DNA of 10,320 nucleotides from DATFAS01 sp035254305. GTDB taxonomy: Bacteria; Bacillota; Bacilli; Aneurinibacillales; RAOX-1. Where the stretch lies: NCBI GenBank assembly GCA_035254305.1, contig DATFAS010000218.1, positions 1 to 10,320 of the forward strand. Direction: 5' to 3'. This document shows positions 1 through 6,815 of this stretch, in pieces. Made by a program: the position numbers and the translations under genes. Positions within the stretch are counted from its first letter, which is position 1, and the number at the start of each line of letters is the position of its first letter. The notes under the pieces were generated by a model that saw nothing but the letters and a program-made list of their open reading frames with translations, did no database searches and had not been told where the DNA came from.

Positions 1-68
1 AGCTCATCCTTGGTACATGCATTCAATAAAGTGAATAATGTTATTGTACTTTCTTTCACGTTCGGCAT
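1..68 (-). CDS. 5' end of an unrecognised gene, running off the left edge
   Basis: An ATG on the minus strand at 68 opens a frame that stays open to the window edge (22 codons, starting MPNVKESTITLF). It is preceded by a textbook ribosome binding site, AAGGAG with 7 bases before the ATG, which is the main reason to call it. The visible peptide shows no signal peptide or motif that I recognise, so no function is offered. It lies downstream of the phosphoesterase in the same direction, but a probable terminator at 141-169 separates them, so it likely has its own promoter. Confidence 0.55.
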   Translation of the reverse strand, partial: MPNVKESTITLFTLLNACTKDE

Positions 69-140
69 TGATAAACTCCTTAATGTTATCGGACTAATCA
101 AATCCATGATATTAAAAGGCTCGGTTAAAATTTGATGTAA

Positions 141-169
141 AAAATTTCGGATGCAACAATTACATCCGA
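141..169 (-). terminator. Probable intrinsic terminator (minus strand)
   Basis: Read on the minus strand, TCGGATG and CATCCGA form a perfect 7-bp stem around a 9-base loop, followed by AATTTTTT. It lies about 100 bases past the stop of the phosphoesterase gene and would end that transcript before the next gene begins at 68. The stem is modest, so the call is moderate. Confidence 0.55.
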
Positions 170-271
170 TTATACCTTATTTTTTAGGGACATCTAAGTA
201 GTAATGAGTACCTTTATCTGTTTGAACTTATTGCCGCCTTATCATTCTTGGATTCTATTTCACTTTCGCTT

Positions 272-1204
272 TTAAGCCGTCCAACCTATGGGGATAAAAC
301 GTTGACTGATTTTCCCATCTTTAACAGTGATTACAACGATATGAAATGCCTCCTTGGCTACTTTCGATTTAGAACTCAAGAAACCAAGCTTCACCAAAGG
401 AGCTCCTGTTCCTCCGGAAAGAATATATTCAATATCTTGAATAATGGCTCGATCATATGCATGTACGTGACCAACGAATACTTTAGATACCTTCCCCTTG
501 ATTGTATTTAGAAATGACTGAAGACCAATTTTGAACGTAGATTCCGCTTCGGTAAAATAATTGGGATTTGACCATTTCCCTGCATGTGGCGGTGTATGCA
601 TGCCTAGGAAGGTATATTTTTGCCTTTGACGCAAGTATTTGCGTAATAGCTCCAGTTCTCCTTTTGTAAAACCATATTTAGTTGTGACCATCCCGTTTTG
701 TTGCGTTCGAAAAACGTTTTTCATTCCAATTAAAGAGAGCTTTAACCTTGGTATATTTAACATAAAATTTGTCGGTCCGATTAACTTCACAAAGTTATCA
801 AAAGGACCATTAAACCCATTTTCCTCATGGTTTCCTGGAACAACAAATATCGGTATTTTTTCTTTCCCCACTTTGTTTGGATCAGGTCTTAACAAATATT
901 GATCAACCAATTGACGAAAACTTTTGACATGGTGTACTTTCTCTACAGGTGACGCTGTTTTGTAGTCTCTCCCTGTCTGAAATTGTTCTACTGTACCTGT
1001 AAAGACAGAATCCCCACTATGCAAAATAAACAATGGATGATGTTTTCGCGCTTCTCGAAACGCCTCCGTTAAAATTGCATTCGAGGTTTCTCCATCTCCT
1101 GCCCAGCTATCCCCCATAACTACAAAGGAAAATTCTGAAGGATTTTTTACTGCCTTTGCTTTTTCAAACAACACTGCTTTCGATTCCTCATAAAGCCTTG
1201 CCAA
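272..1204 (-). CDS. Calcineurin-like metallophosphoesterase
   Basis: Protein of 310 aa with the metal-binding blocks of the calcineurin-like phosphoesterase fold, in order (numbering from the TTG start): MGDSWAGD (D32), HSGDSVF (D65), VPGNHEE (N125, H126), MHTPPH (H203) and GHVHAYDR (H246, H248), then SGGTGAPL. These place two metals for hydrolysis of a phosphoester; the substrate cannot be told. There is no signal peptide or membrane segment, so it is probably cytoplasmic. Start choice: the longest frame begins with ATG at 1231, but the only SD, AAAGGAGG, lies inside that frame, 9 bases before an in-frame TTG at 1204, so TTG is preferred. The first metal block is GDS rather than the classic DxH, a variation known in the superfamily. 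It looks monocistronic, with a candidate promoter upstream and a terminator downstream. Confidence 0.88.
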   Translation of the reverse strand: MARLYEESKAVLFEKAKAVKNPSEFSFVVMGDSWAGDGETSNAILTEAFREARKHHPLFILHSGDSVFTGTVEQFQTGRDYKTASPVEKVHHVKSFRQLVDQYLLRPDPNKVGKEKIPIFVVPGNHEENGFNGPFDNFVKLIGPTNFMLNIPRLKLSLIGMKNVFRTQQNGMVTTKYGFTKGELELLRKYLRQRQKYTFLGMHTPPHAGKWSNPNYFTEAESTFKIGLQSFLNTIKGKVSKVFVGHVHAYDRAIIQDIEYILSGGTGAPLVKLGFLSSKSKVAKEAFHIVVITVKDGKISQRFIPIGWTA

Positions 1205-1260
1205 ACCCACTCGCCTCCTTTTTACACTCATTAATAGCGTATGGATAAAAGAGTACTCGT

Positions 1261-1289
1261 GGTATAGGTAATCGTGTAATTTGATCCAA
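1261..1289 (-). promoter_or_regulatory. Candidate sigma-A promoter for the phosphoesterase
   Basis: On the minus strand TTGGAT and TATACC are 17 bases apart, a fair match to TTGACA/TATAAT. The predicted transcript start falls about 50 bases before the TTG start codon. This is a by-eye match only. Confidence 0.35.
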
Positions 1290-1340
1290 ACTAGTTTTAT
1301 GGAATAACTGACATCAATAGGAATATAATACCCTATTAAT

Positions 1341-1825
1341 CTAGTATTCCTGTGATCTTTCCACCTCCCATACTCTGTGTGTGAAATTTACGATAAAACG
1401 ATAGATATGATCATTTTTTAATCGGAATTCCTGCTTAACCACACGACATAAGGAAAGTATGATTTTAGTTCCTTCAGATTGTGCAAATTCAACCCCTCTA
1501 TCTGTTAAATATGTGGAAATATTGTCTTCATTATATAACCAATGCGACCGATACAAATCAACCCTTCTATGAATCCAATGTAGCGTAGGTTTAATTTCCT
1601 CAAAATCTCTTCGTTCTTTTTCCTCCAGATCATCAGGTACTCCCTATGTATTGCCTGATATATTTCATACATGGGACACTCCCAATCAATATTCAATTTC
1701 AGAAAAAAGGATAGGTAATCCTCAAGATAAAAGGTAACTATATTATCAGAATAATATTCAACTTCTTTAAGATCGAGCATTAGTTTGTGTTTCAGATACA
1801 TCATGGTTAAAAGTGAACTTATCAA
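1341..1825 (-). pseudogene. Frameshifted gene of unknown function
   Basis: Two overlapping minus-strand frames (1505-1825 and 1341-1556) join into one coherent protein of about 155-160 aa if a single base is restored near 1634. The first frame reads YQAIHREYL and then turns odd. The other frame, read without its late TTG 'start', continues DDLEEKERRDFEEIKPTLHW and runs through YLTDRGVEFAQSEG to a TAG at 1341. The continuation is far more protein-like than the tail of the first frame. The product is rich in charged and aromatic residues with no membrane segment, and the TDRG stretch is only faintly like a winged-helix wing. I do not recognise the family. No good SD precedes the likely ATG codons at 1801-1804. 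It overlaps the end of the helicase remnant, so it may itself be debris. Confidence 0.55.
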
Positions 1826-2659
1826 AATGAGGATAAAAATGGGGCTGAATAAAATGGATTATAAAGTTCTCTCCATGTAGATACAAACACATACCTCCAC
1901 TGGAATTGCTCCCTTACATCACTGATCTGGTCATGGATGTAATTTTTAAGAGAAATGTTGAAGGTCAGGATTAACACAGTATCCTTCGTTCTTTTATGTG
2001 CATTTACCGCACGTTTGGCCAGAACGAGAGACTTCCTTGCCAATCTCCATGACATGCTCGGATGGTTTCAGACAACGAACAAACTTATGATAAAGCTCTT
2101 CCGTGAAATAGTAGGAGGTCCGATTTAACCAACGGTGGGTCAATAATTGCTGAAGCTTCTCCTTAGTTAGAGAATCCCTCCCCCAAATGTCAAAATACCC
2201 TTCATCCCGACGACTCTCTCTTTTGACGAACTGCCTAGCTTCATTCTCTATAGCACAATGGAAATAAACCGAATAATGGATCATGGAAAATGAATTCGGG
2301 GCTTCGATCTTCTTCTCTAGTAATCCTTCAATATGCCAACTAAATAAATTATTTTTATATTGTAGAGCTTGACTAACAGGCGACTTGACTTTACCATTTT
2401 GGTTCCTCAATTCCCATAGCCATTCCCCTACTACTTTATAAGCACTAAGGTCCCAATCCTTCACCTCGATGATCCAAATTCCAGATCCTTTCCTCATCAC
2501 TACAATATCTGGATGATCACCATTAATAAAGGGTTGAAAATAGATCTCATAACTAGAATCCAATTCGTCATTTAAAAAATAAAGAAGCTGATACTCTCCT
2601 GGTGTTAGCTGAACCTTCAATTCTTTAATTTCGCCCATTTTCGGAAATAATTGAGCCAT
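1822..2659 (-). pseudogene. Broken NERD-domain/UvrD-type helicase
   Basis: The 5' part is a good NERD (nuclease-related) domain with the PD-(D/E)xK signature HPDIVVM...GIWIIEVKDW. It starts at ATG 2659 behind AGGGGGA (6-base spacing), not at the upstream codon of the longer frame. In intact relatives this domain is followed by a linker and a superfamily 1 helicase with Walker A of the form GSGKT. Here, after LKPSEH, the frame runs through an apparent deletion and ends at 1994. The next frame resumes as SLVLAKRAVNAHKRT...VLILTFNISLKNYI, which is the text that normally follows Walker A. The junction base sequence looks like a GSGK-coding stretch with two bases missing. The helicase part then ends at 1822 after about 70 residues, where intact proteins run for several hundred more. 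No ATPase activity can be expected. Confidence 0.8.
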
Positions 2660-2813
2660 TTGGATTCCCCCTGCCGATCTAAGAAGCATTTTCTAGCTAT
2701 GACTGATGGTGCCAAAGTGAGTAGATACACTCTTTCCCATAATAAAAGATCGTTTAGTTAGTTTAAAAAAAGATTTGTCATCTTCTTAATTGAGCAAGCG
2801 TCATTCTTCTGTT

Positions 2814-3764
2814 TCAAAGCCATACCACGCTGCTGTGACACAACAGCTTATACTCCACCCCTGATCTTCTCTTACGTACTGAATAACTTCCACGGGTTTT
2901 CGATTCAACGATACTGTCCCAGAAAGAAATTTCTCTGCTTAAACGCCGCAAGCTTTGGCGAACGGCCGCTGGGGTGATCGTCTCTTCCAATGGGCCATTA
3001 GAAAGCGCATCATAGATCTCTTTGACTTGAATCCACACCTCTGACATCAATACGGTGTGTGTCACATAAAACTCGGTTTGTGATAGCGTCTTAGGAACTC
3101 CCCGATAGATGATTACTCGTTCCGTGGGAGTCACGCATAGACAAACACCCGCATTCCCATTAATGGATTGCTCTGCCGTAAATCGATCCTCAGAGATATG
3201 CTCCTGTTCCCCAGATGGTGTAATCTTCACATACAAATGCTGGGCCACCATTTCTTCACTATCGACAAGCAGTCGTTCAATATACTTCGCCTTAAGCTTT
3301 CCATCAAAGACCGCATGCAGGTTATTTTGCAAAAAATCGATTTCCCTAAGAGCCTCTTTAGCCATTAAAATACCACAATTGACGGTGAAGATTTGTGCAA
3401 TTAAGGCTTGGGTATCATTCAAGCCCTCCCTGTGGTTGCCGTCAAGCGCCTTTTTGAAATGGAAACCTGCTTGAGCATAATCTCTGTGTGAATAGAGTAG
3501 ATGAGCATAGCGGTAATTGGCAACGGGATGATCCTTGTTCAACTTAAGAGCCTTCTTTAAACAATACTTAGCCGCAGTTGGGTCTGGTTGCTCGGACATT
3601 TTAAACGATTCTCCATAATACACATACAGAGCCACGAGGGCATTACAGAAATTATTCGCTGCCTTATGATCTCTTCGTCGAACTGCTTCTTTTTGCTTTT
3701 CTAACAGCACCCTTTCCTCTTCATGCGGAACCACCTGTCGTTCTCCTTCTATCTCTTCCTCCAT
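2814..3764 (-). CDS. TPR-repeat protein with a probable frameshift near the C-terminus
   Basis: Soluble protein of 316 aa as read. Start is ATG at 3764 behind AAGGAG (8-base spacing); the GTG three codons upstream overlaps the SD and is rejected. Residues about 63-110 form tetratricopeptide-like helices (AAKYCLKKALKLN, then VANYRYAHLLYSHRDYAQA, then HFKKAL), suggesting a protein-protein scaffold. The region after residue 230 (VWIQVKEIYDAL...AAVRQSLRRL) looks like a helix-turn-helix type domain, so a regulatory role is possible but unproven. After RRL the current frame gives a basic tail ending VVWL. Dropping one A at 2939-2940 gives instead AEKFLSGTVSLN...GWSISCCVTAAWYGFETEE, ending at 2801, which looks like the original C-terminus (320 aa). 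It may still be partly functional. It is divergent from the peptidase gene and shares a palindrome with it. Confidence 0.75.
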   Translation of the reverse strand: MEEEIEGERQVVPHEEERVLLEKQKEAVRRRDHKAANNFCNALVALYVYYGESFKMSEQPDPTAAKYCLKKALKLNKDHPVANYRYAHLLYSHRDYAQAGFHFKKALDGNHREGLNDTQALIAQIFTVNCGILMAKEALREIDFLQNNLHAVFDGKLKAKYIERLLVDSEEMVAQHLYVKITPSGEQEHISEDRFTAEQSINGNAGVCLCVTPTERVIIYRGVPKTLSQTEFYVTHTVLMSEVWIQVKEIYDALSNGPLEETITPAAVRQSLRRLSREISFWDSIVESKTRGSYSVRKRRSGVEYKLLCHSSVVWL

Positions 3765-3785
3765 GAAAACCACTCCTTCGCTTTA

Positions 3786-3804
3786 GTGTGACAACGTGTC
3801 ACAC
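3786..3804. promoter_or_regulatory. Perfect palindrome, likely operator between divergent genes
   Basis: GTGTGACA-ACG-TGTCACAC is a perfect 8-bp inverted repeat with a 3-base centre. It lies in the 86-base gap between the starts of the TPR gene (-) and the peptidase gene (+). It covers the place where the -35 of the plus promoter should be and would also sit in the early transcribed or promoter region of the minus gene. The half-site resembles TGTGA/TCACA of CRP-type sites but with 7 rather than 6 central bases, so I do not assign a regulator. Confidence 0.6.
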
Positions 3805-3813
3805 AGTCCCCTT

Positions 3814-3819
3814 TATACT
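3814..3819 (+). promoter_or_regulatory. Candidate -10 box for the peptidase gene
   Basis: TATACT matches the sigma-A -10 consensus at five of six positions and lies 31 bases before the ATG at 3851. No good -35 exists; the expected place falls inside the palindrome at 3786-3804, which fits repression or activation by a factor bound there. Confidence 0.4.
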
Positions 3820-3850
3820 AAAACCATTAAATCAAAGGGGATGATTCTTT

Positions 3851-5176
3851 ATGAAAACTATCACTGAATCACAGCTTCTTATACGTTATGGGTTTAAAGC
3901 AACTGATCTTGAATATCACAATCTATTCGAACGAAGCCATGCAGGAAAACTACTCGACCGTGCTCTCATGAATATCGGTAAAAGCCTAGATCAACTTGAT
4001 GAAGTATCCCAATCTGAATGGAGTGAGGCAGTAAAAGCCGCCTCCTATCAGGTCGATCGCCGTGGTGGAGAATGCCTGATAAATCCAATGGTAGAAGAGT
4101 TGCCACTTGCAGATATCGATCTCCATATGAAAGGCATCATTCGTTGGATGAATGAATTAGAAATTTACACCTTATATTCCTGTGATGGTCATGGAAGTAG
4201 AACACCTTATGTATCACTTATTAACTTTCCAACGCAAAAACAGACGAAACTAATAGAGGCCTGCCTGCCCGAAGGAGTAGCTATTCGTGTACAAGGCAAA
4301 AAGATTTTGTTCGAATGCGAACAAAAATGTGATCCATTGCTTCTTCTTGCAGAAAGATTATATGAGCTGGTCGTTGATCCTACTACCCTCATTTGTTTCC
4401 AAGCAGAGCAGTTTTATAAACAATCCTTAATGCAGCTTCTGAACGTGCTAGGAGAGAGTGGAAATGAGGAGCCTATCCGGCGAGTCGTCAAAAGGAAATT
4501 GAGAGCTTTCGCAAACGATCTATTTATCGATCGTGCGGGTAATGTGTGTGCAACGATTTATTGTGGAGAAGGGCCGATCGTACTGTTATCTGCACATATG
4601 GATATTTATCAAGAGTTAGAGGAAGATCGCCAAGTCATTCAAGAAGGTACCCTATTGTCTTCCACGAAGGGGATCCTGGGTGCCGATGATCGGGCTGGGA
4701 TCGCCATCATCCTAGAAGTTGCTCGAAACATCCATCAAACAAACTTTAATGGAACGTTGAAAATCGCCTTTACCGTTGAAGAAGAGGTAGGCCTAGTCGG
4801 GGCCCGTAAGCTAGATCCTCACTTCCTAGCGGATGTGGATGGAGCAGTCGTCGTTGATCGAAGAGGCACTCGAGATATCGTTACTTCCTGTGCAGGCGTT
4901 ATTCCCTACTGTCCAAAGTCATACGGATTACTGTTTGAAAAAGCAGGGGCACTCTCCAATATGCCCGATTGGAAGATGACAAAAGGCGGCTCTAGTGACA
5001 CGAAGATTTTATCCCAGACATTCGGCATCCCTTCTGTGAACCTATCGGCTGGTTACCAACATGAGCACTCCGATCAAGAGACACTCGACTACCTAGCAGC
5101 CTATCAAACCGTCAAGTTGATCGAAACCTTGCTACATCATCAGTTAATTGAAATGAGAACGCAGAAAAGGATATAA
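3851..5176 (+). CDS. M20/M42-like metallopeptidase with an extra N-terminal domain
   Basis: Protein of 441 aa. The C-terminal two-thirds (about 185-430) is a two-metal aminopeptidase-type catalytic domain: LLSAHMDIY (H249, D251), LGADDRAGIA (D279/D280 bridging), FTVEEEVGLVGA (general-base Glu pair near 310-312), VVVDRRG (D336) and YQHEHSD (H404 or H406). This is the full ligand set known from PepT/M20 and M42 peptidases, so it is probably active on small peptides or a related amide, in the cytosol (no signal peptide). The N-terminal 180 residues are not part of the usual peptidase. They contain a conserved-looking NELEIYTLYSCDGHGSR block (about 101-117) followed by strands ending KKILFECEQK. 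The start is ATG 3851 with AAAGGGG 10 bases upstream. It is a single-gene unit ended by the hairpin at 5189-5210. Confidence 0.85.
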   Translation: MKTITESQLLIRYGFKATDLEYHNLFERSHAGKLLDRALMNIGKSLDQLDEVSQSEWSEAVKAASYQVDRRGGECLINPMVEELPLADIDLHMKGIIRWMNELEIYTLYSCDGHGSRTPYVSLINFPTQKQTKLIEACLPEGVAIRVQGKKILFECEQKCDPLLLLAERLYELVVDPTTLICFQAEQFYKQSLMQLLNVLGESGNEEPIRRVVKRKLRAFANDLFIDRAGNVCATIYCGEGPIVLLSAHMDIYQELEEDRQVIQEGTLLSSTKGILGADDRAGIAIILEVARNIHQTNFNGTLKIAFTVEEEVGLVGARKLDPHFLADVDGAVVVDRRGTRDIVTSCAGVIPYCPKSYGLLFEKAGALSNMPDWKMTKGGSSDTKILSQTFGIPSVNLSAGYQHEHSDQETLDYLAAYQTVKLIETLLHHQLIEMRTQKRI

Positions 5177-5188
5177 AGGATGGGTCAA

Positions 5189-5210
5189 AAGGGAGTCAAA
5201 TGGCTCCCTT
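5189..5210. terminator. Probable bidirectional terminator
   Basis: AAGGGAG and CTCCCTT form a 7-bp stem around TCAAATGG, extendable by a C-G pair and a wobble pair. It starts 12 bases after the peptidase stop. The plus-strand T tract is poor (ATCATTACTTTATT), while the minus side reads CTCCCTTTTG, so it may also serve the coiled-coil gene arriving from the right. Confidence 0.55.
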
Positions 5211-5270
5211 ATCATTACTTTATTAGTATACCATTTGATAAACTATTGTTGTACATTCATTCTTAATAGA

Positions 5271-5399
5271 TATCCCCTTTTCAAAGATAAAGTGGAGCTT
5301 TACAAGAGTCGGTCATTTCATAGTGATCTTTATATGAGGAGATAGATAAAGAGATGTATAGATTGGCAAAAAAATGAAGTAGGCATGGAGGATGATTAA
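5271..5399 (+). pseudogene. Possible plus-strand coding remnant
   Basis: No open frame of size exists, but three short plus-strand stretches join into plausible protein text: YPLFKDKVELYKSRSFHSDLY (5271-5333), then EEIDKEMYRLAKK (5336-5374), then NEVGMEDD with TAA at 5397-5399. The last join falls at a run of seven A, a common slip site. No start codon or SD is visible. The family is not recognised and the reading could be chance. The rest of 5211-5270 shows nothing. Confidence 0.22.
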
Positions 5400-5635
5400 C
5401 TTTTCAATTTGAAAAGTTGCTTTTCATGTTCTACTAGCTTGTAGTCATAAAAGCGCATAGATTGCTTGATTTGTTGTACTTCCGTTTGTAATTCCAAGAT
5501 CGCTTGCCTGTTAATCCTTATTTCGTTTAACAGTTCCTCCTTAAGATTGCTTTGTCCTTGTTCTAATGATTTCTGTCCTTGTTCCAATAAGCCTAGCTTT
5601 TCAAGAATAAGTTGCAATGTTTGTTCTTGGTTCAT
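5396..5635 (-). CDS. Small coiled-coil protein
   Basis: Protein of 79 aa with a very good SD (GGGAGGTGATC, 9 bases after GGAGG to ATG). Nearly the whole sequence has heptad spacing of Leu/Ile/Val (LILEKLGLLEQGQKSLEQG, then ILELQTEVQQIKQSM), with a short repeated LEQGQ unit at about 17-28 and a basic KLVEHEKQLFKLKS tail. It predicts a single long helix forming a dimer or trimer coiled coil; no enzyme motif, membrane segment or signal peptide is present. Small proteins of this kind are common and mostly uncharacterised in bacilli. It stands alone between the peptidase and the enoyl-CoA hydratase gene. Confidence 0.75.
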   Translation of the reverse strand: MNQEQTLQLILEKLGLLEQGQKSLEQGQSNLKEELLNEIRINRQAILELQTEVQQIKQSMRFYDYKLVEHEKQLFKLKS

Positions 5636-5730
5636 TTCAGATCACCTCCCTAAATTTTATTTTATCATAGCTTGTCCCCCTAGGCTACTGAGTTATCGTA
5701 ACGATTAAATTAGATCAGAATTCAATTTTT

Positions 5731-6465
5731 CTACAATTTATTAAAACTCTTTTTTGCTTTCTTTAATAGAATTTCTTGAAAAGCTTTGTCATGTTCTAAA
5801 TAAAAAGACTCTTCGAATCCCTTTCCAGAATTAGCAATAAAATATGTTTTTGTAAATTCTAGAGTATCTATTGGGGCTTCTAATATAGTCTTAGCTAAAT
5901 GAGTAGCTCGCTGTAACAATTCATCGTCTTCAACTACTTCACTCACTAGACCTATCCGGTAGGCTTCTTCTGAATCAATTTTACGTCCCGTTAAACATAA
6001 ATTCCGTGCATGCCCTTCTCCAACAATCCACTTTAGAGGTGTAATTATGGGAGGGGCACCAAATTTGATTTCTGGATGTCCAAAGCTTGCAGATTTGGAA
6101 CATAACCTAATATCACAAAGAGTAGCTAAATCAAAACCACCACCCAGTGATAACCCATTTATTGCAGATATTATTGGTTTTGTGAAATACCAAATATCTC
6201 TATGATATCTAGATGAAGAATCTAACAGATCGCCAAATATATTAGGATTTGTAAATTCCGTTAAATCAAAACCAGCAGAAAAAGAAGAACCCACTCCTGT
6301 AAAGATTACAACCCCAATTCGCGGGGTATGTTTCCAGTTACTTAAACATGCTGAGATTTCACGTCTCATTTGAATGGTTATGGCATTTCTCTTCTCAGGT
6401 CGGTTAAATCTAATTATACCGATCCCATCTTCACTCTCCTCAACTAGAATTTCTTGAAACTTCAT
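5731..6465 (-). CDS. Enoyl-CoA hydratase/isomerase family protein
   Basis: Protein of 244 aa of the crotonase fold, slightly shorter than the usual 255-265. Motifs in order: FNRPEKRNAI (20-29), the oxyanion-hole strand SSFSAGFDLTEF (61-71), NGLSLGGGFDLATLCDIR (103-120) and SASFGHPEIKFGAPP (125-139), then a helical trimerisation tail. In enoyl-CoA hydratase two Glu residues activate water. The second is present (E132 in HPEI), but the first is Asp (D112 in GGGFD), so the activity may be isomerase, hydrolase or another crotonase reaction. The start is ATG 6465 with GGGAGG 8 bases upstream. The frame stays open about 70 codons further up, but that part is low-complexity and unlike any crotonase N-terminus. 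The lack of other fatty-acid genes nearby leaves the pathway open. Confidence 0.88.
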   Translation of the reverse strand: MKFQEILVEESEDGIGIIRFNRPEKRNAITIQMRREISACLSNWKHTPRIGVVIFTGVGSSFSAGFDLTEFTNPNIFGDLLDSSSRYHRDIWYFTKPIISAINGLSLGGGFDLATLCDIRLCSKSASFGHPEIKFGAPPIITPLKWIVGEGHARNLCLTGRKIDSEEAYRIGLVSEVVEDDELLQRATHLAKTILEAPIDTLEFTKTYFIANSGKGFEESFYLEHDKAFQEILLKKAKKSFNKL

Positions 6466-6627
6466 GATATCAACCTCCCATTTTAATATTTCGATCCCTT
6501 TTCCCGTTTTATTCCAATTTAGAATAAGCGTATTTATATATACATTGGGTTGCCCTATTAGAATATTATTCAAGAATAAGGTATATTTTTCCTCCCTATC
6601 ACAACAAAAAGAAGCTGATCCCTCTAA

Positions 6628-6791
6628 CCCCCTACTCACACATATAAACACACAGCGCCTCCTGGCACGATACATGTATCAAATACCGACCAATCCCTCT
6701 TTGCGGCAGGTGGAACCCATACAAAACCAGTGTCGCTGTTGACCAAAATAATAAAATCGTTGGAGATGTACAAGCATACCAAAAGGGATAG
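6628..6791 (+). pseudogene. 3' remnant of a frameshifted plus-strand gene
   Basis: Between two minus-strand genes the plus strand carries protein-like text: HTAPPGTIHVSNTDQSLF then AAGGTHTKPV in one frame (to about 6723), then AVDQNNKIVGDVQAYQKG with a TAG stop at 6789-6791 in the next. A one-base loss near 6724 would explain the break. Further upstream (to about 6600) a third frame reads SQQKEADPSNP, changing frame at a run of C. The stop codon lies in the left arm of a strong terminator hairpin, as expected for the end of a real gene. There is no start codon or SD. The family is not recognised. Confidence 0.4.
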
Positions 6792-6815
6792 CAGTTATGC
6801 GCTATCCCTTTTGGT
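6778..6815. terminator. Strong bidirectional terminator
   Basis: A perfect 15-bp inverted repeat, ACCAAAAGGGATAGC and its complement, encloses an 8-base loop. U-rich runs lie inside the arm (CCCTTTTGGT) in both directions. It overlaps the stop codon of the YmaF-family gene (-) and the stop of the plus-strand remnant, the normal layout between convergent genes. Confidence 0.75.

Noticed and set aside
1321..1353. AGGAATA/TATTCCT inverted repeat
   Set aside because: A short AT-rich stem with a 19-base loop and no T tract; no clear role.
2764..2784. Possible terminator after the TPR gene (AAGAT/ATCTT then T run on the minus strand)
   Set aside because: The stem has only five mostly A-T pairs and is probably too weak.
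3109..3474. Plus-strand frame opposite the TPR gene
   Set aside because: Ser/Cys-rich antisense shadow with no SD and no recognisable domain.
3808..3842. CCCCTTT pairing with the AAAGGGG SD of the peptidase as a translation switch
   Set aside because: The -10 box at 3814-3819 places the transcript start downstream of CCCCTTT, so the left arm would not be in the mRNA.
6466..6675. 70-residue N-terminal extension of the enoyl-CoA hydratase frame
   Set aside because: Cys/Arg-rich text unlike any crotonase; a strong SD marks ATG 6465 as the start, and the extension overlaps plus-strand coding debris.
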